A DNA stretch of 64,000 bases from GCA-002708315 sp963676635. Lineage in GTDB: Bacteria; Bacteroidota; Bacteroidia; Bacteroidales; F082. The translations under genes and the position numbers were made by a program. Shown one piece after another: positions 54,250-63,282 of this stretch. Position 1 is the stretch's first letter. The number at the start of each line of letters is the position of its first letter. The notes under the pieces were generated by a model. It was not told the DNA's origin. It saw only the letters and a list, made by a program, of their open reading frames with translations, and did not search any database. The stretch lies in the NCBI GenBank assembly GCA_963676635.1, contig OY781105.1:2542001-2606000 (forward strand), given 5' to 3'.

Positions 54250-55625
54250 TCTTGTTCTTCAATCCAAGCCTTAATGGTTACTTCTGCATTTTCAGATGTG
54301 AAATCATTAATTCCTTCAATAACTCTCTTAACACTATTTATCTGTTCATGTGAATCAGCTTTCCAACGCTTTTTAACAGCTTTCTGATCATACTCTTCAG
54401 GTCTTCTGAAAAAGAAATCTGACTGATTCCAAAGCTCATGCACAAAATTAACACGTTCTTTAACTAAACCTACTACCTTTTGAATAAAATCAGGGTCAGC
54501 CATAATGCCTTTTTCTATTAAAAGCGGTTCAAATTTATCTGCAAGTTCTTTGTCAGACTTAGTAATTAAAAACTGATGGTTATACCAGGCTGCTTTGGCA
54601 GGGTCAAATTTAGCACCAGATTTATTAACTCTTTCAATAGAAAATTGTTCTGTGAGTTCATCCAGAGTAAAGATTTCCTGTTCTGTTCCGGGATTCCATC
54701 CAAGCATTGCTAAAATATTTATAAATGCATCAGGAAAATAACCTTGTTCACGATAACCCATGCTTACATCACCTGTTTTAGGGTCCTTCCATTCTAGTGG
54801 AAAAACAGGGAAGCCAAGTCGATCACCATCGCGTTTGCTAAGTTTACCATTGCCATCTGGTTTAAGAAGTAGAGGTAAATGAGCAAATTCTGGTTTTTCC
54901 CATTTAAAGGCATCATATAATAAAACATGTAGAGGTAATGATGGAAGCCATTCTTCACCGCGGATTACATGACTGATATTCATAAGGTGATCATCAACAA
55001 TGTTGGCTAAGTGATATGTTGGCATACCGTCTGATTTGAATAGTATTTTATCGTCCAGTACAGATGTGTTTACTTCAACTTTTCCACGTATAAGATCATT
55101 CATTAAAACAACTTCATTCTCAGGCATCATAAACCTTATAACATATGGTGTGCCCTTTGCAATGAGTTCTTGTGTTTCATTTTCACTAAGTGTTAACGAA
55201 TTACGTAGATTCTTTCTTTCAACAGAATTATATACAAATGTTTTTTTTATGGCTTCATATTCAGATCGTACTTGACTAAGTTCTTCTGGTGTATCGAAAG
55301 CATAATAAGCTTTACCATTATTTATTAGCTGCAATGCATAGTCTTTATATAGTGCTTTACGTTCCGATTGTTTATACGGACCATAATTTCCACCTATAGT
55401 AACACCTTCATCAAATTCAATACCACACCATTTGAAAGATTCTATAATATATTGCTCAGCGCCGGGCACAAATCGTGTTTGGTCAGTGTCTTCTATACGG
55501 AGAATAAACTTACCGCCATTTTTCTTTGCAAACAGGTAATTATATAATGCTGTTCTAACTCCGCCAATATGCAGAGGGCCTGTTGGACTTGGAGCAAAGC
55601 GGACTCTTATTTCGTTACTATTCAT
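54228..55625 (-). CDS. gltX: Glutamate--tRNA ligase, apparently frameshifted near the 3' end
   Basis: GltX charges tRNA-Glu. The frame has the HIGH-type motif PSPTGPLHIGG (10-22), the tRNA-binding and catalytic blocks (VRTALYNYLFAKKNGGKFILRIEDTD, HVIRGEEWLPSLPLH), and KLSKRDG as KMSKS equivalent. The anticodon-binding domain runs to IKAWIEEQ, after which the frame changes to DLVLEKS and stops. The true end lies in the neighbouring frame down to 54106, so one base seems to be missing. The truncated form is 465 residues against about 506. A -7 element lies 19 bp upstream of the start. Confidence 0.95.
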   Translation of the reverse strand: MNSNEIRVRFAPSPTGPLHIGGVRTALYNYLFAKKNGGKFILRIEDTDQTRFVPGAEQYIIESFKWCGIEFDEGVTIGGNYGPYKQSERKALYKDYALQLINNGKAYYAFDTPEELSQVRSEYEAIKKTFVYNSVERKNLRNSLTLSENETQELIAKGTPYVIRFMMPENEVVLMNDLIRGKVEVNTSVLDDKILFKSDGMPTYHLANIVDDHLMNISHVIRGEEWLPSLPLHVLLYDAFKWEKPEFAHLPLLLKPDGNGKLSKRDGDRLGFPVFPLEWKDPKTGDVSMGYREQGYFPDAFINILAMLGWNPGTEQEIFTLDELTEQFSIERVNKSGAKFDPAKAAWYNHQFLITKSDKELADKFEPLLIEKGIMADPDFIQKVVGLVKERVNFVHELWNQSDFFFRRPEEYDQKAVKKRWKADSHEQINSVKRVIEGINDFTSENAEVTIKAWIEEQDLVLEKS

Positions 55626-55644
55626 AGTGAATTCAATTTTGTTG

Positions 55645-55652
55645 CAAATATA
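55645..55652 (-). promoter_or_regulatory. Bacteroidota -7 promoter element for gltX
   Basis: TATATTTG on the minus strand, 19 bp upstream of the gltX ATG. Confidence 0.6.
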
Positions 55653-55764
55653 GGGGTTAATATTTAAGTTATGAGTTTTTACTTTTAGTAATAGGTTGTG
55701 TTATGAAACATTTGTTCTTTACTGATTAAATTTCATTAAATGAAATTTTTTCAATGAATTTAAT

Positions 55765-55772
55765 TAGCTTTG
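55765..55772 (+). promoter_or_regulatory. Bacteroidota -7 promoter element for the S9 peptidase
   Basis: TAGCTTTG fits TAnnTTTG and lies 49 bp upstream of the ATG at 55822. Confidence 0.55.
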
Positions 55773-55821
55773 CTACTGAATCGCAAAACGTTAAATGTTA
55801 CTTAACCTTAATAATATAGCT

Positions 55822-57735
55822 ATGTTCAAAAAAAATTATTTCATCTTAACGATGATTGGTATACTTTTGTTGGCTGTAAGTTGTACCAATACACAAAAAA
55901 AGCCTATGACAGCAAAACAGATTCCATTGGAAGATTTCTTTAAAAATCCTGAGAGAAACAGTTATCAGATTTCTCCTGATGGAAAATACTATTCTTACAC
56001 TGCGCCTTACGAAAAACGTATGAATATTTTTGTTCAGGAAAGAGGACAAGATAGTGTAATACAATTAACCGCAGAAACCGATAGAAGCGTTGCCGGGTAT
56101 TTCTGGCCAAATAGCGAACGTATTCTTTATTTGAAAGATACTGGTGGCGATGAAAACTTCAAACTTTTTGGTGTTAATATAGACGGGTCTAATCCTATTG
56201 CCTATACGGATATTCCGAATGTAAGAACACAGATTATTGATGACCTTCCTGATGTACCTAATGAAGTAGTAATTGGACTCAACAAAAGAAATCCGCAGGT
56301 ATTCGATCCATATCGATTGAATTTGGAAACAGGAGAAATGGAAATGCTTGCAGAAAATCCTGGTAATATACAGGGATGGATGTTCGACCATGATGGTAAG
56401 CTTCGTGTTGCTTTTGCTATTGTTGATGGTGTAAATACAAGTATTCTTTACAGGGAAACAGAACAGGATCCATGGGAAACAGTGCTTACAACAAGTTTTA
56501 AAGATAATGTAAGCCCAAGTTTCTTTACTTCTGATAACAAGAATGTAGTTGCCACATCAAACCTTGGCCGTGATAAAAGTGCTGCTGTGATTTTTGATAT
56601 TAAGAATGGTAAGGAACTTGAAATGCTTTATGAAAATCCTGATTATGATGTTAATAATGTAAGCTATTCAAGAAAACGTAAAGTGATTACTTCGGCAGGC
56701 TATACATCATCAAAGCGTGAAAGACATTTTTTTGATGAACAAACAGAGGCTCTTTATAAGCGTCTTGCTAAAGATCTGGGAGATTACGAAATTGCTATTA
56801 CTGGCCTGAACGATGATGAAGATGTGTTTATTATCCGTACTTACAGCGATAAATCATTGGGAGCATATTACATTTATGATTCAAAATCCGATATATTGGA
56901 AAAGATAACTGATGTGAGTCCTTGGATTGATGAAAATGAGATGGCTAATGTTTATCCAATATCTTATAAAACACGTGATGGATTAACAATTAACGGATAT
57001 TTAACTCTTCCAAAAGGGTTAACACCTGAAACAGCAAAAGACTTACCAACTATTATTAATCCTCATGGCGGTCCCTGGGCACGCGACAATTGGGGATTCA
57101 ATCCTGAAGTACAATTTCTTGCTAATCGTGGTTATGCTATACTGCAGATGAACTTCCGTGGTTCAACGGGATATGGTAAAGAATTTTGGGAAGCTTCATT
57201 TAAAGAATGGGGACAAACCATGCAAGATGATATTACTGATGGCACTAACTGGCTTATAGAAAAAGGTATTGCTGATCCTGATAGAATTGCTATTTATGGT
57301 GCCAGCTATGGTGGTTATGCTACTCTTATGGGATTGGTTAAAGAACCTGAACTTTATTCTGCTGGTGTTGATTATGTAGGTGTTTCCAATATGTTTACTT
57401 TTATGAAGACCATACCACCGTATTGGGAACCTCTTCTTGATATGATGTATGAAATGGTTGGTAATCCTGAAACTGATTCTGTTATGTTAAGGGAAGTATC
57501 ACCTGTTTACCAGGTTGACAAAATTATTGCTCCATTATTTATTGCTCAGGGAGCTAATGACCCTCGTGTTAATAAGGATGAATCAGACCAAATGGTTAAG
57601 GCTATGAAGGATCGTGGCATTGTGGTTGAATACATGGTTAAAGACAATGAAGGACATGGTTTCCATAATGAAGAAAATCGTTTTGATTTCTATCGTGAGA
57701 TGGAAAAATTTCTTGACACACAACTTAATAACTAA
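55822..57735 (+). CDS. S9-family prolyl oligopeptidase-like lipoprotein
   Basis: Starting at MFKKNYFILTMIGILLLAVSC, the product (637 residues) is a lipoprotein with Cys21 at the lipobox. Residues about 40-370 form a beta-propeller, and the C-terminal part is an alpha/beta hydrolase. The catalytic triad is complete: Ser495 in GASYGG, Asp580 in GANDPRV and His612 in EGHGFH. HGGPWARDNWG supplies the oxyanion region. It should cleave peptides in the envelope, probably dipeptidyl- or acylaminoacyl-peptidase-like. The start at 55795 is unlikely because it adds a polar stretch before the signal. Confidence 0.92.
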   Translation: MFKKNYFILTMIGILLLAVSCTNTQKKPMTAKQIPLEDFFKNPERNSYQISPDGKYYSYTAPYEKRMNIFVQERGQDSVIQLTAETDRSVAGYFWPNSERILYLKDTGGDENFKLFGVNIDGSNPIAYTDIPNVRTQIIDDLPDVPNEVVIGLNKRNPQVFDPYRLNLETGEMEMLAENPGNIQGWMFDHDGKLRVAFAIVDGVNTSILYRETEQDPWETVLTTSFKDNVSPSFFTSDNKNVVATSNLGRDKSAAVIFDIKNGKELEMLYENPDYDVNNVSYSRKRKVITSAGYTSSKRERHFFDEQTEALYKRLAKDLGDYEIAITGLNDDEDVFIIRTYSDKSLGAYYIYDSKSDILEKITDVSPWIDENEMANVYPISYKTRDGLTINGYLTLPKGLTPETAKDLPTIINPHGGPWARDNWGFNPEVQFLANRGYAILQMNFRGSTGYGKEFWEASFKEWGQTMQDDITDGTNWLIEKGIADPDRIAIYGASYGGYATLMGLVKEPELYSAGVDYVGVSNMFTFMKTIPPYWEPLLDMMYEMVGNPETDSVMLREVSPVYQVDKIIAPLFIAQGANDPRVNKDESDQMVKAMKDRGIVVEYMVKDNEGHGFHNEENRFDFYREMEKFLDTQLNN

Positions 57736-57748
57736 TTAATTTTTGTTT

Positions 57749-57782
57749 ATATGGACTCATTTTATCTGTAATGAGTCCATAT
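57749..57782. terminator. Strong hairpin after the S9 peptidase gene
   Basis: ATATGGACTCATT pairs perfectly (13 bp) with AATGAGTCCATAT around an 8-nt loop, 14 bp past the stop codon. No T-run follows, so it may stabilise the mRNA end rather than terminate by itself. Confidence 0.5.
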
Positions 57783-57856
57783 CAGCAAATACTATTTATA
57801 AAATATATTAAGGAATTACATTCCAGTGTTTTCTTTTTTTAATTTAGCAGGCTGTT

Positions 57857-58741
57857 ATGGCAGCATACAACGAAAAATATTATAATCGGAAAATTAATAC
57901 TTCTTATATTACTTCGGTAATTAGTATTACATTGGTTCTGTTTGTTCTGGGCTTCTTAGGTATGTTTTTAATGCATGCCCGTAGCCTTTCAAATTACATT
58001 AAAGAAAACATTGGCTTTGAAATAATTATGAATGATAATGTAAAAGAAGCTGATATAGTTTTTTTTCAAAAACAACTTAATCTTAATCCTGCTGTTAAAA
58101 CAACAGAATATATTACTAGGGAAGAGGCAACAAGAAGATTGTCGGATGTGCTTGGGGAAGACTTTACGGGTTTTATTGATGATGAAAATAACCCGTTATT
58201 GCCTTCTATTGAAGTGAGGTTTAAAGCCGACTGGGCAAATAATGATAGTATTGCGAAAGTAGAAAATCAGATTATTGCCAATGAAGGTGTAAAGGAGGTG
58301 TATTATCAAAAATCTGTGGTTCATCTTATTAACAGTAATTTACGCAGGATTACATTTGCCTTACTTATTGTAAGTATAATGTTGTTTTTTATTTCTATCG
58401 CGCTTATTAATAATACAATCAGACTTTCTATTTACTCTAAACGGTTTATAATAAGAACAATGTTATTGGTTGGCGCCAGTGATGGCTTTATTGTTAAACC
58501 ATTTATTTCGGGTGCTGTTATTCAGGGACTGATAGGATCACTTTTTTCTATGACAATGTTATACGGTATATTAGTGGCAGTACAGAGTAATATCCCTGAA
58601 CTTGCTCTTCTTACAAGTACACAAATGTTAATTTATCTTAATGTTTTCATTCTTTTAGCGGGATTATTAATAACCGTAACAGCAACTTACATTGCTGTTC
58701 AACGTTATCTGCGCCTTAATTCTGATGCTCTTTATGGATAG
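57857..58741 (+). CDS. ftsX: Cell division protein FtsX
   Basis: The 294-residue membrane protein has the FtsX layout: helix 1 (SVISITLVLFVLGFLGMFLM), an exported domain with the FtsX-type block TTEYITREEATRRLSDVLGEDF, then three more helices, with RLSIYSKRFIIRTMLLVGASDGFIV between helices 2 and 3. FtsX works with the ATPase FtsE to activate cell-wall hydrolases at division. ftsE is not next to it here. It opens a conserved Bacteroidota series with DUF3098, uppP and truB. Confidence 0.93.
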   Translation: MAAYNEKYYNRKINTSYITSVISITLVLFVLGFLGMFLMHARSLSNYIKENIGFEIIMNDNVKEADIVFFQKQLNLNPAVKTTEYITREEATRRLSDVLGEDFTGFIDDENNPLLPSIEVRFKADWANNDSIAKVENQIIANEGVKEVYYQKSVVHLINSNLRRITFALLIVSIMLFFISIALINNTIRLSIYSKRFIIRTMLLVGASDGFIVKPFISGAVIQGLIGSLFSMTMLYGILVAVQSNIPELALLTSTQMLIYLNVFILLAGLLITVTATYIAVQRYLRLNSDALYG

Positions 58742-58889
58742 CTAACGCTTGTATAATCAGTCATATAATAACAAATTGTAATTTTGTGTTTCTTTTATTC
58801 TTTATATTATTGAGCAATAATCTAAGGAGATAAGTGTTATTTTTCCAATATAGTTAGTATTACATGGATACAAAAATTTGATAATATTG

Positions 58890-58897
58890 TACTTTTG
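58890..58897 (+). promoter_or_regulatory. Bacteroidota -7 promoter element for the DUF3098-uppP-truB unit
   Basis: TACTTTTG lies 15 bp before the ATG at 58913. It shows that the three genes can be transcribed without ftsX. Confidence 0.65.
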
Positions 58898-58912
58898 CAA
58901 AAAATATAAACC

Positions 58913-59176
58913 ATGGCAGAAAATATTCAAAATCAAAAAAAGGAAGGGACAACATTCTCATTTGTGTTCACACGCAAGAATTATACTCTTCTGATTATTG
59001 GATTAGTTGTTCTGGTTCTTGGATTTCTGTTGATGTCTGGCGGAGGTTCTGATGATCCGGAAGTATTCAGTGAAGCAATGTTTGGCTTTCGCAGATTAAC
59101 TTTAGCTCCAATATTAATAATAGTCGGTTACATTATTGAACTATTTGCTATAATGTATCGCGAGAAACAAAATTAG
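58913..59176 (+). CDS. DUF3098 membrane protein
   Basis: The 87-residue protein has an N-terminal polar segment, then two hydrophobic helices: YTLLIIGLVVLVLGFLLMSGG and LTLAPILIIVGYIIELFAIM. GGGSDDPEVFSE is the typical DUF3098 loop. The family is restricted to Bacteroidota and is almost always found between ftsX and uppP, which suggests a link to envelope or cell-division function. No activity is known. Confidence 0.9.
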   Translation: MAENIQNQKKEGTTFSFVFTRKNYTLLIIGLVVLVLGFLLMSGGGSDDPEVFSEAMFGFRRLTLAPILIIVGYIIELFAIMYREKQN

Positions 59177-59185
59177 TTTTAACAG

Positions 59186-59977
59186 ATGAATTGGTTAGAA
59201 GCCCTTATCCTTGGAATTATTCAGGGCCTTACTGAATTTTTGCCTGTAAGCAGCAGTGGACATCTTGAGATTGGAAAATACCTTATGGGAGTTAATGCTG
59301 AAAAAAGTTTATTGTTTACGGTTGTTGTACATGGGGCAACTGTATTGAGTACCATTGTTGTATTCAGAAAGGACTTAGCGCAAATATTTACTGGTCTTTT
59401 TAAGTTTCAATGGAATGAGGAAACACAATTTGTTTTTAAGATAGGAGTTTCAATGATTCCTGTTATGATTGTTGGTGTTTTCTTTAAGGATTATGTTGAA
59501 AGCTTTTTTAACGGCAATATGATTTTTGTTGGTATAATGTTGCTTATTACAGCCGGACTGTTGTCGTTTACATATTTTAGTAAGTCAAATACCAGAAAGA
59601 TTAACTTTTTTGATGCATTAATTATTGGAATAGCACAGGTATTGGCTGTATTGCCTGGAATTTCCAGGTCAGGAGCAACCATATCAACTGGTATTCTTCT
59701 TGGTAACAAAAAAGAAAGTGTAACTCGTTTTTCATTTCTTATGGTGCTTATCCCTATTATTGGTGCTAATCTTCTTGATCTTATGGGAGGGGAGATGACT
59801 TCTAATGAAAGCATTGGTGTTGTACCTCTTATTATTGGTTTTCTGGCAGCTTTTATAGCAGGATGGGCTGCTTGTACATGGATGATTAATATTGTAAAAA
59901 AGGGAAAGCTTGTTTACTTTGCTATCTATTGTGCTGTAATTGGACTGGTTGCAATATTTACAGGATTATATCTTTAA
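59186..59977 (+). CDS. uppP: Undecaprenyl-diphosphatase
   Basis: UppP (BacA) removes one phosphate from undecaprenyl diphosphate so that the lipid carrier can be reused in peptidoglycan synthesis. The 263-residue membrane protein has GIIQGLTEFLPVSSSGHLE, with Glu17, Ser22-Ser24 and His26, and the second motif LPGISRSGATI with the catalytic Arg. It has about eight helices. It starts 9 bp after the DUF3098 gene and its stop is directly followed by the truB start. Confidence 0.97.
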   Translation: MNWLEALILGIIQGLTEFLPVSSSGHLEIGKYLMGVNAEKSLLFTVVVHGATVLSTIVVFRKDLAQIFTGLFKFQWNEETQFVFKIGVSMIPVMIVGVFFKDYVESFFNGNMIFVGIMLLITAGLLSFTYFSKSNTRKINFFDALIIGIAQVLAVLPGISRSGATISTGILLGNKKESVTRFSFLMVLIPIIGANLLDLMGGEMTSNESIGVVPLIIGFLAAFIAGWAACTWMINIVKKGKLVYFAIYCAVIGLVAIFTGLYL

Positions 59978-60691
59978 ATGATGATAGAAAGAGAGTTTGA
60001 TTTTTTAAGTGGAGAAGTATTGTTAATTGATAAACCCATTGGCTGGACATCTTTCGATGTGGTTAACTCAATAAGATATGCTATTAAACGCTCTTTTAAT
60101 ATAAAAAAAATAAAGGTTGGACATGCAGGTACTCTTGATCCTCTGGCTACAGGACTCCTGATAGTATGTACGGGTAAGTTTACAAAAAAGATTGATACTT
60201 TTCAGGGACAGGATAAAACATACCTTGGTAGCATGGTTTTAGGTGCTACAACGCCTTCTTATGATCTGGAAACTGAAGTAAACAACAAATTCGATATTTC
60301 GGGGTTAACAGATGAGATTCTTAAAGAAAAAATCAAACTGTTTATTGGTGAGATTGATCAAAAGCCTCCTGTTTTTTCTGCTGTCAAGGTTGATGGAAAG
60401 AGAGCTTTTGAATACGCCCGTAAGGATTCTGATGTTAAAATGAAATCACGTAAGGTGACTATTAACAGGTTTGAATTGCTTAACTTTAATCTGCCTGAAC
60501 TGGATTTCATTGTGGAATGTAGTAAAGGTACTTATATCAGGTCATTGGTTAATGATTTTGGTGAAAGTCTTGACAATGGTGCATACATGAGTGCTCTCAG
60601 ACGTACTCAGATTGGGGAGTTTTCTGTTAATGATGCTTTTTCAGTTGACGATATTAAGCAGAGAATTTTTGAAGCAGGAAAGAGTTTATAA
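59978..60691 (+). CDS. truB: tRNA pseudouridine(55) synthase
   Basis: TruB makes pseudouridine at position 55 of tRNAs. The 237-residue protein has GEVLLIDKPIGWTSFDVVN, the catalytic GHAGTLDPLATGLL (Asp54), and KPPVFSAVKVDGKRAFEYAR, then CSKGTYIRSLVNDFG. The usual C-terminal PUA domain is lacking, which is normal for Bacteroidota TruB. The first codons are ATGATG; either may start. It begins one base after the uppP stop. Confidence 0.97.
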   Translation: MMIEREFDFLSGEVLLIDKPIGWTSFDVVNSIRYAIKRSFNIKKIKVGHAGTLDPLATGLLIVCTGKFTKKIDTFQGQDKTYLGSMVLGATTPSYDLETEVNNKFDISGLTDEILKEKIKLFIGEIDQKPPVFSAVKVDGKRAFEYARKDSDVKMKSRKVTINRFELLNFNLPELDFIVECSKGTYIRSLVNDFGESLDNGAYMSALRRTQIGEFSVNDAFSVDDIKQRIFEAGKSL

Positions 60692-60740
60692 TTTATCTTA
60701 GTTTTTTAATTTTCGTAGTACTAAATGCTTTGTCTGACAA

Positions 60741-60748
60741 TATTTTTG
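60741..60748 (+). promoter_or_regulatory. Bacteroidota -7 promoter element for porZ
   Basis: TATTTTTG lies 40 bp upstream of the ATG at 60789. Confidence 0.55.
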
Positions 60749-60788
60749 TGTATTTGTAGTTTATTTAAGAAATAAAACAACAGCTCTG

Positions 60789-63143
60789 ATGCGAAAACAA
60801 TTTACATTCATACTTATTGCAACTTTCTTCTTTGCTTTTTCAGGTTTTTCACAAGGATCTGCTGTGGGTACATGGAGAACTCATTTACCCTATGGTGAGG
60901 TTATTGATATTGCTCTTCATAATGATATGGTTTATGCTGCTACTGACATTAGCTTATTTGCGTATAATAAGGCTGATAATAGTATTTCCAGATTGGATAA
61001 AGTGGCCGGACTGAATGATGTGGGAATAAGTGATATAGGCTTTAATACATTTAATAATAACTTACTTATTGCTTATTCTAACACGAATCTTGATATTCTT
61101 GATGAAGATGGTAATGTGATAAATATTCCTGATATTAAAGACAAGGAAATTCTTGGGAATAAAACCATAAACGGAATTACATTTAATGATAAGTATGCTT
61201 ATCTGTCTTGTGGTTTTGGTATTGTGGTTCTTGATATGGATAGAAAGGAAATTGCAGATACTTATTATATTGGTCCTAATGGAAACACTATAAATGTTTA
61301 CTCAACAGTTTTTAATGATACTTCTTTGTTTGCTTCAACAGAAGATGGTATTTACTTTGCTGATGTTGATGCAACAAACCTTGCTGACTATCATCAATGG
61401 CACAAAGATGAAACACTCATCTATCCTGATTTACCTTATAATTATATAGTAAATTTTGCAGGTAATCTGATAATTAATTATGATAGTCAGACTTACAACC
61501 AGGATACAATGTTTGTTTATAATGGTTTAGAATGGGATTATCTTGAGAAAGAAAATTCTTCTCGTCATTATCAGTTAAGAGTTGTTGGTGATAATTTACT
61601 TGTAGCTAATGAATCCTCAGTTTCGTTGTTTGATGAGAATCTTGAATTGGATGTGAATATCTGGAATCCCATTGGCTCAGCAATTAATCCGTATTCAGCA
61701 AATATGGATAATGAATTTGTTTGGATTGGTGATAAGTATCTTGGATTAATAAAAACATGGAACAGAGGATGGAGTGGAGAAACAATTAAGCCAAATGGTC
61801 CGGCTAAATCCAGTGTTTTTGACATTGATGCAGGTGGTGATAATGTTTGGGTTGCTTCAGGTGGACGTCAGTCTACATGGGCTAAAATGTATATGAGAGA
61901 TGGTATCTACTCTTTTGTTGATGATACATGGAAAACATATAGTAACAAGAACACACCAGCCATTGATACTATTACGGATTTTGTTTGTGTTAAGGTTGAC
62001 CCGGCTAATGATAATATTGTTTATGTGGGTACCTGGCAGGCGGGCCTTATTAAGTTTCAAAATAATGAGGTTTCCGATATTTTTAGTGTAAATAACAGCT
62101 CTCTGGAAACATGGGTTGCTGCTCCACGATATGTGATGGTTAGTGGTGTTGATTTCGATAGTAATCATAATTTGTGGGTTGCTAACTCAGGTGCAACAGA
62201 TTTGTTGTCTGTGATGAAAAATAATGGCGATTGGCAGAGTTTTGATATTGGAGGTAGTCTTGGAGGTAGTGATATTGCTCAGATGATTATTGATAAGTCT
62301 GATCAAAAGTGGATTATTAAAAGGAGTAGTGGATTGATAATAGTTTTTACTGATAATGGTACTATTGAAGATACCTCTGACGATCAAACCAAGATACTTT
62401 TTTCTTCTTCAGGTCAGGGTAATATCCCGGGAAGTAAGGTGTATTCCTTTGCTGTTGATAATGATGGCGAAGTTTGGGTTGGTACTGATAAAGGAATAGG
62501 TGTTTTTTACTCTCCGGAAAATATTTTCGTAACTGGAGCTGATTATGATGCTCAGAAAATTCTGGTTCCTCGTAATGACGGGTCAGGTCTTGCCGATTAT
62601 CTTTTGGAAACTGAATTGGTAACTGCTATTGCTATTGATGGTGATAATCGTAAATGGATTGGTACCGAAAGAGCAGGATTGTTTCTTTTTTCTGATGATG
62701 GTCTTGAAGAGATACATCATTTTACTGTTGACAATAGCCCATTGTTATCAAACAATATTAATACTCTTGCCATTAATGATAATGGTGAGGTGTTTATTGG
62801 TACAGCATCAGGGATAATATCTTACAAAGGTAGTGCAACTCCTCCAAATCCTGAAGGAACTAAAGTGTATGCTTATCCTAATCCTGTTCGTGAGGATTAT
62901 ACAGGAAATATTACCATTAAAGGTCTGGAAGAAGATTCGTATATCAGAATTACGGATAACTATGGTAATATTGTTTATAGCACTAAATCTGTAGGAGGTT
63001 CTGTAAGTCTGAGTTATGCTGCACAGTCTGCTGATGAAACTGCCTGGCCTGATATTTTTAAGGCCACAGGTGTTTACATGGTGTTTGTTATGAATGAAGA
63101 CAGAACCGAAAGGGTTGTTACCAAGATACTTATTGTTAGATAA
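60789..63143 (+). CDS. porZ: T9SS beta-propeller protein PorZ-like
   Basis: The 784-residue exported protein has a signal peptide (FTFILIATFFFAFSGFSQ) and begins VGTWRTHLPYGEVIDIALHND, as PorZ proteins do. Two large beta-propellers follow, with two-component-regulator-like strands such as WVGTDKGIGVF and KWIGTERAGLFLF. A C-terminal T9SS domain has VYAYPNPVREDYTG and GVYMVFVMNEDRTERVVTKI. PorZ is a surface component of the type IX system that delivers anionic lipopolysaccharide for cargo attachment. Assignment rests on overall layout; a related propeller protein is possible. Confidence 0.85.
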   Translation: MRKQFTFILIATFFFAFSGFSQGSAVGTWRTHLPYGEVIDIALHNDMVYAATDISLFAYNKADNSISRLDKVAGLNDVGISDIGFNTFNNNLLIAYSNTNLDILDEDGNVINIPDIKDKEILGNKTINGITFNDKYAYLSCGFGIVVLDMDRKEIADTYYIGPNGNTINVYSTVFNDTSLFASTEDGIYFADVDATNLADYHQWHKDETLIYPDLPYNYIVNFAGNLIINYDSQTYNQDTMFVYNGLEWDYLEKENSSRHYQLRVVGDNLLVANESSVSLFDENLELDVNIWNPIGSAINPYSANMDNEFVWIGDKYLGLIKTWNRGWSGETIKPNGPAKSSVFDIDAGGDNVWVASGGRQSTWAKMYMRDGIYSFVDDTWKTYSNKNTPAIDTITDFVCVKVDPANDNIVYVGTWQAGLIKFQNNEVSDIFSVNNSSLETWVAAPRYVMVSGVDFDSNHNLWVANSGATDLLSVMKNNGDWQSFDIGGSLGGSDIAQMIIDKSDQKWIIKRSSGLIIVFTDNGTIEDTSDDQTKILFSSSGQGNIPGSKVYSFAVDNDGEVWVGTDKGIGVFYSPENIFVTGADYDAQKILVPRNDGSGLADYLLETELVTAIAIDGDNRKWIGTERAGLFLFSDDGLEEIHHFTVDNSPLLSNNINTLAINDNGEVFIGTASGIISYKGSATPPNPEGTKVYAYPNPVREDYTGNITIKGLEEDSYIRITDNYGNIVYSTKSVGGSVSLSYAAQSADETAWPDIFKATGVYMVFVMNEDRTERVVTKILIVR

Positions 63144-63202
63144 TAACTTTGCTATCTGAGTGAATAATAAATGAAACAATGTAATGTTTTACGTTACATA
63201 GG

Positions 63203-63230
63203 ACATTTAATCTTGAACATTTAATCTTAA
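63203..63230. repeat. Tandem 14-bp repeat upstream of the AI-2E-family transporter
   Basis: ACATTTAATCTT occurs twice, with a period of 14 bp, next to an imperfect inverted repeat (TGTAATG and CGTTACA) at about 63180-63198. A near -7 element TACCTTTA follows at 63244. Confidence 0.5.
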
Positions 63231-63282
63231 ATATTTTTTTTATTACCTTTAGCGGCATAACAATCAATACATTGTGCTAGTT

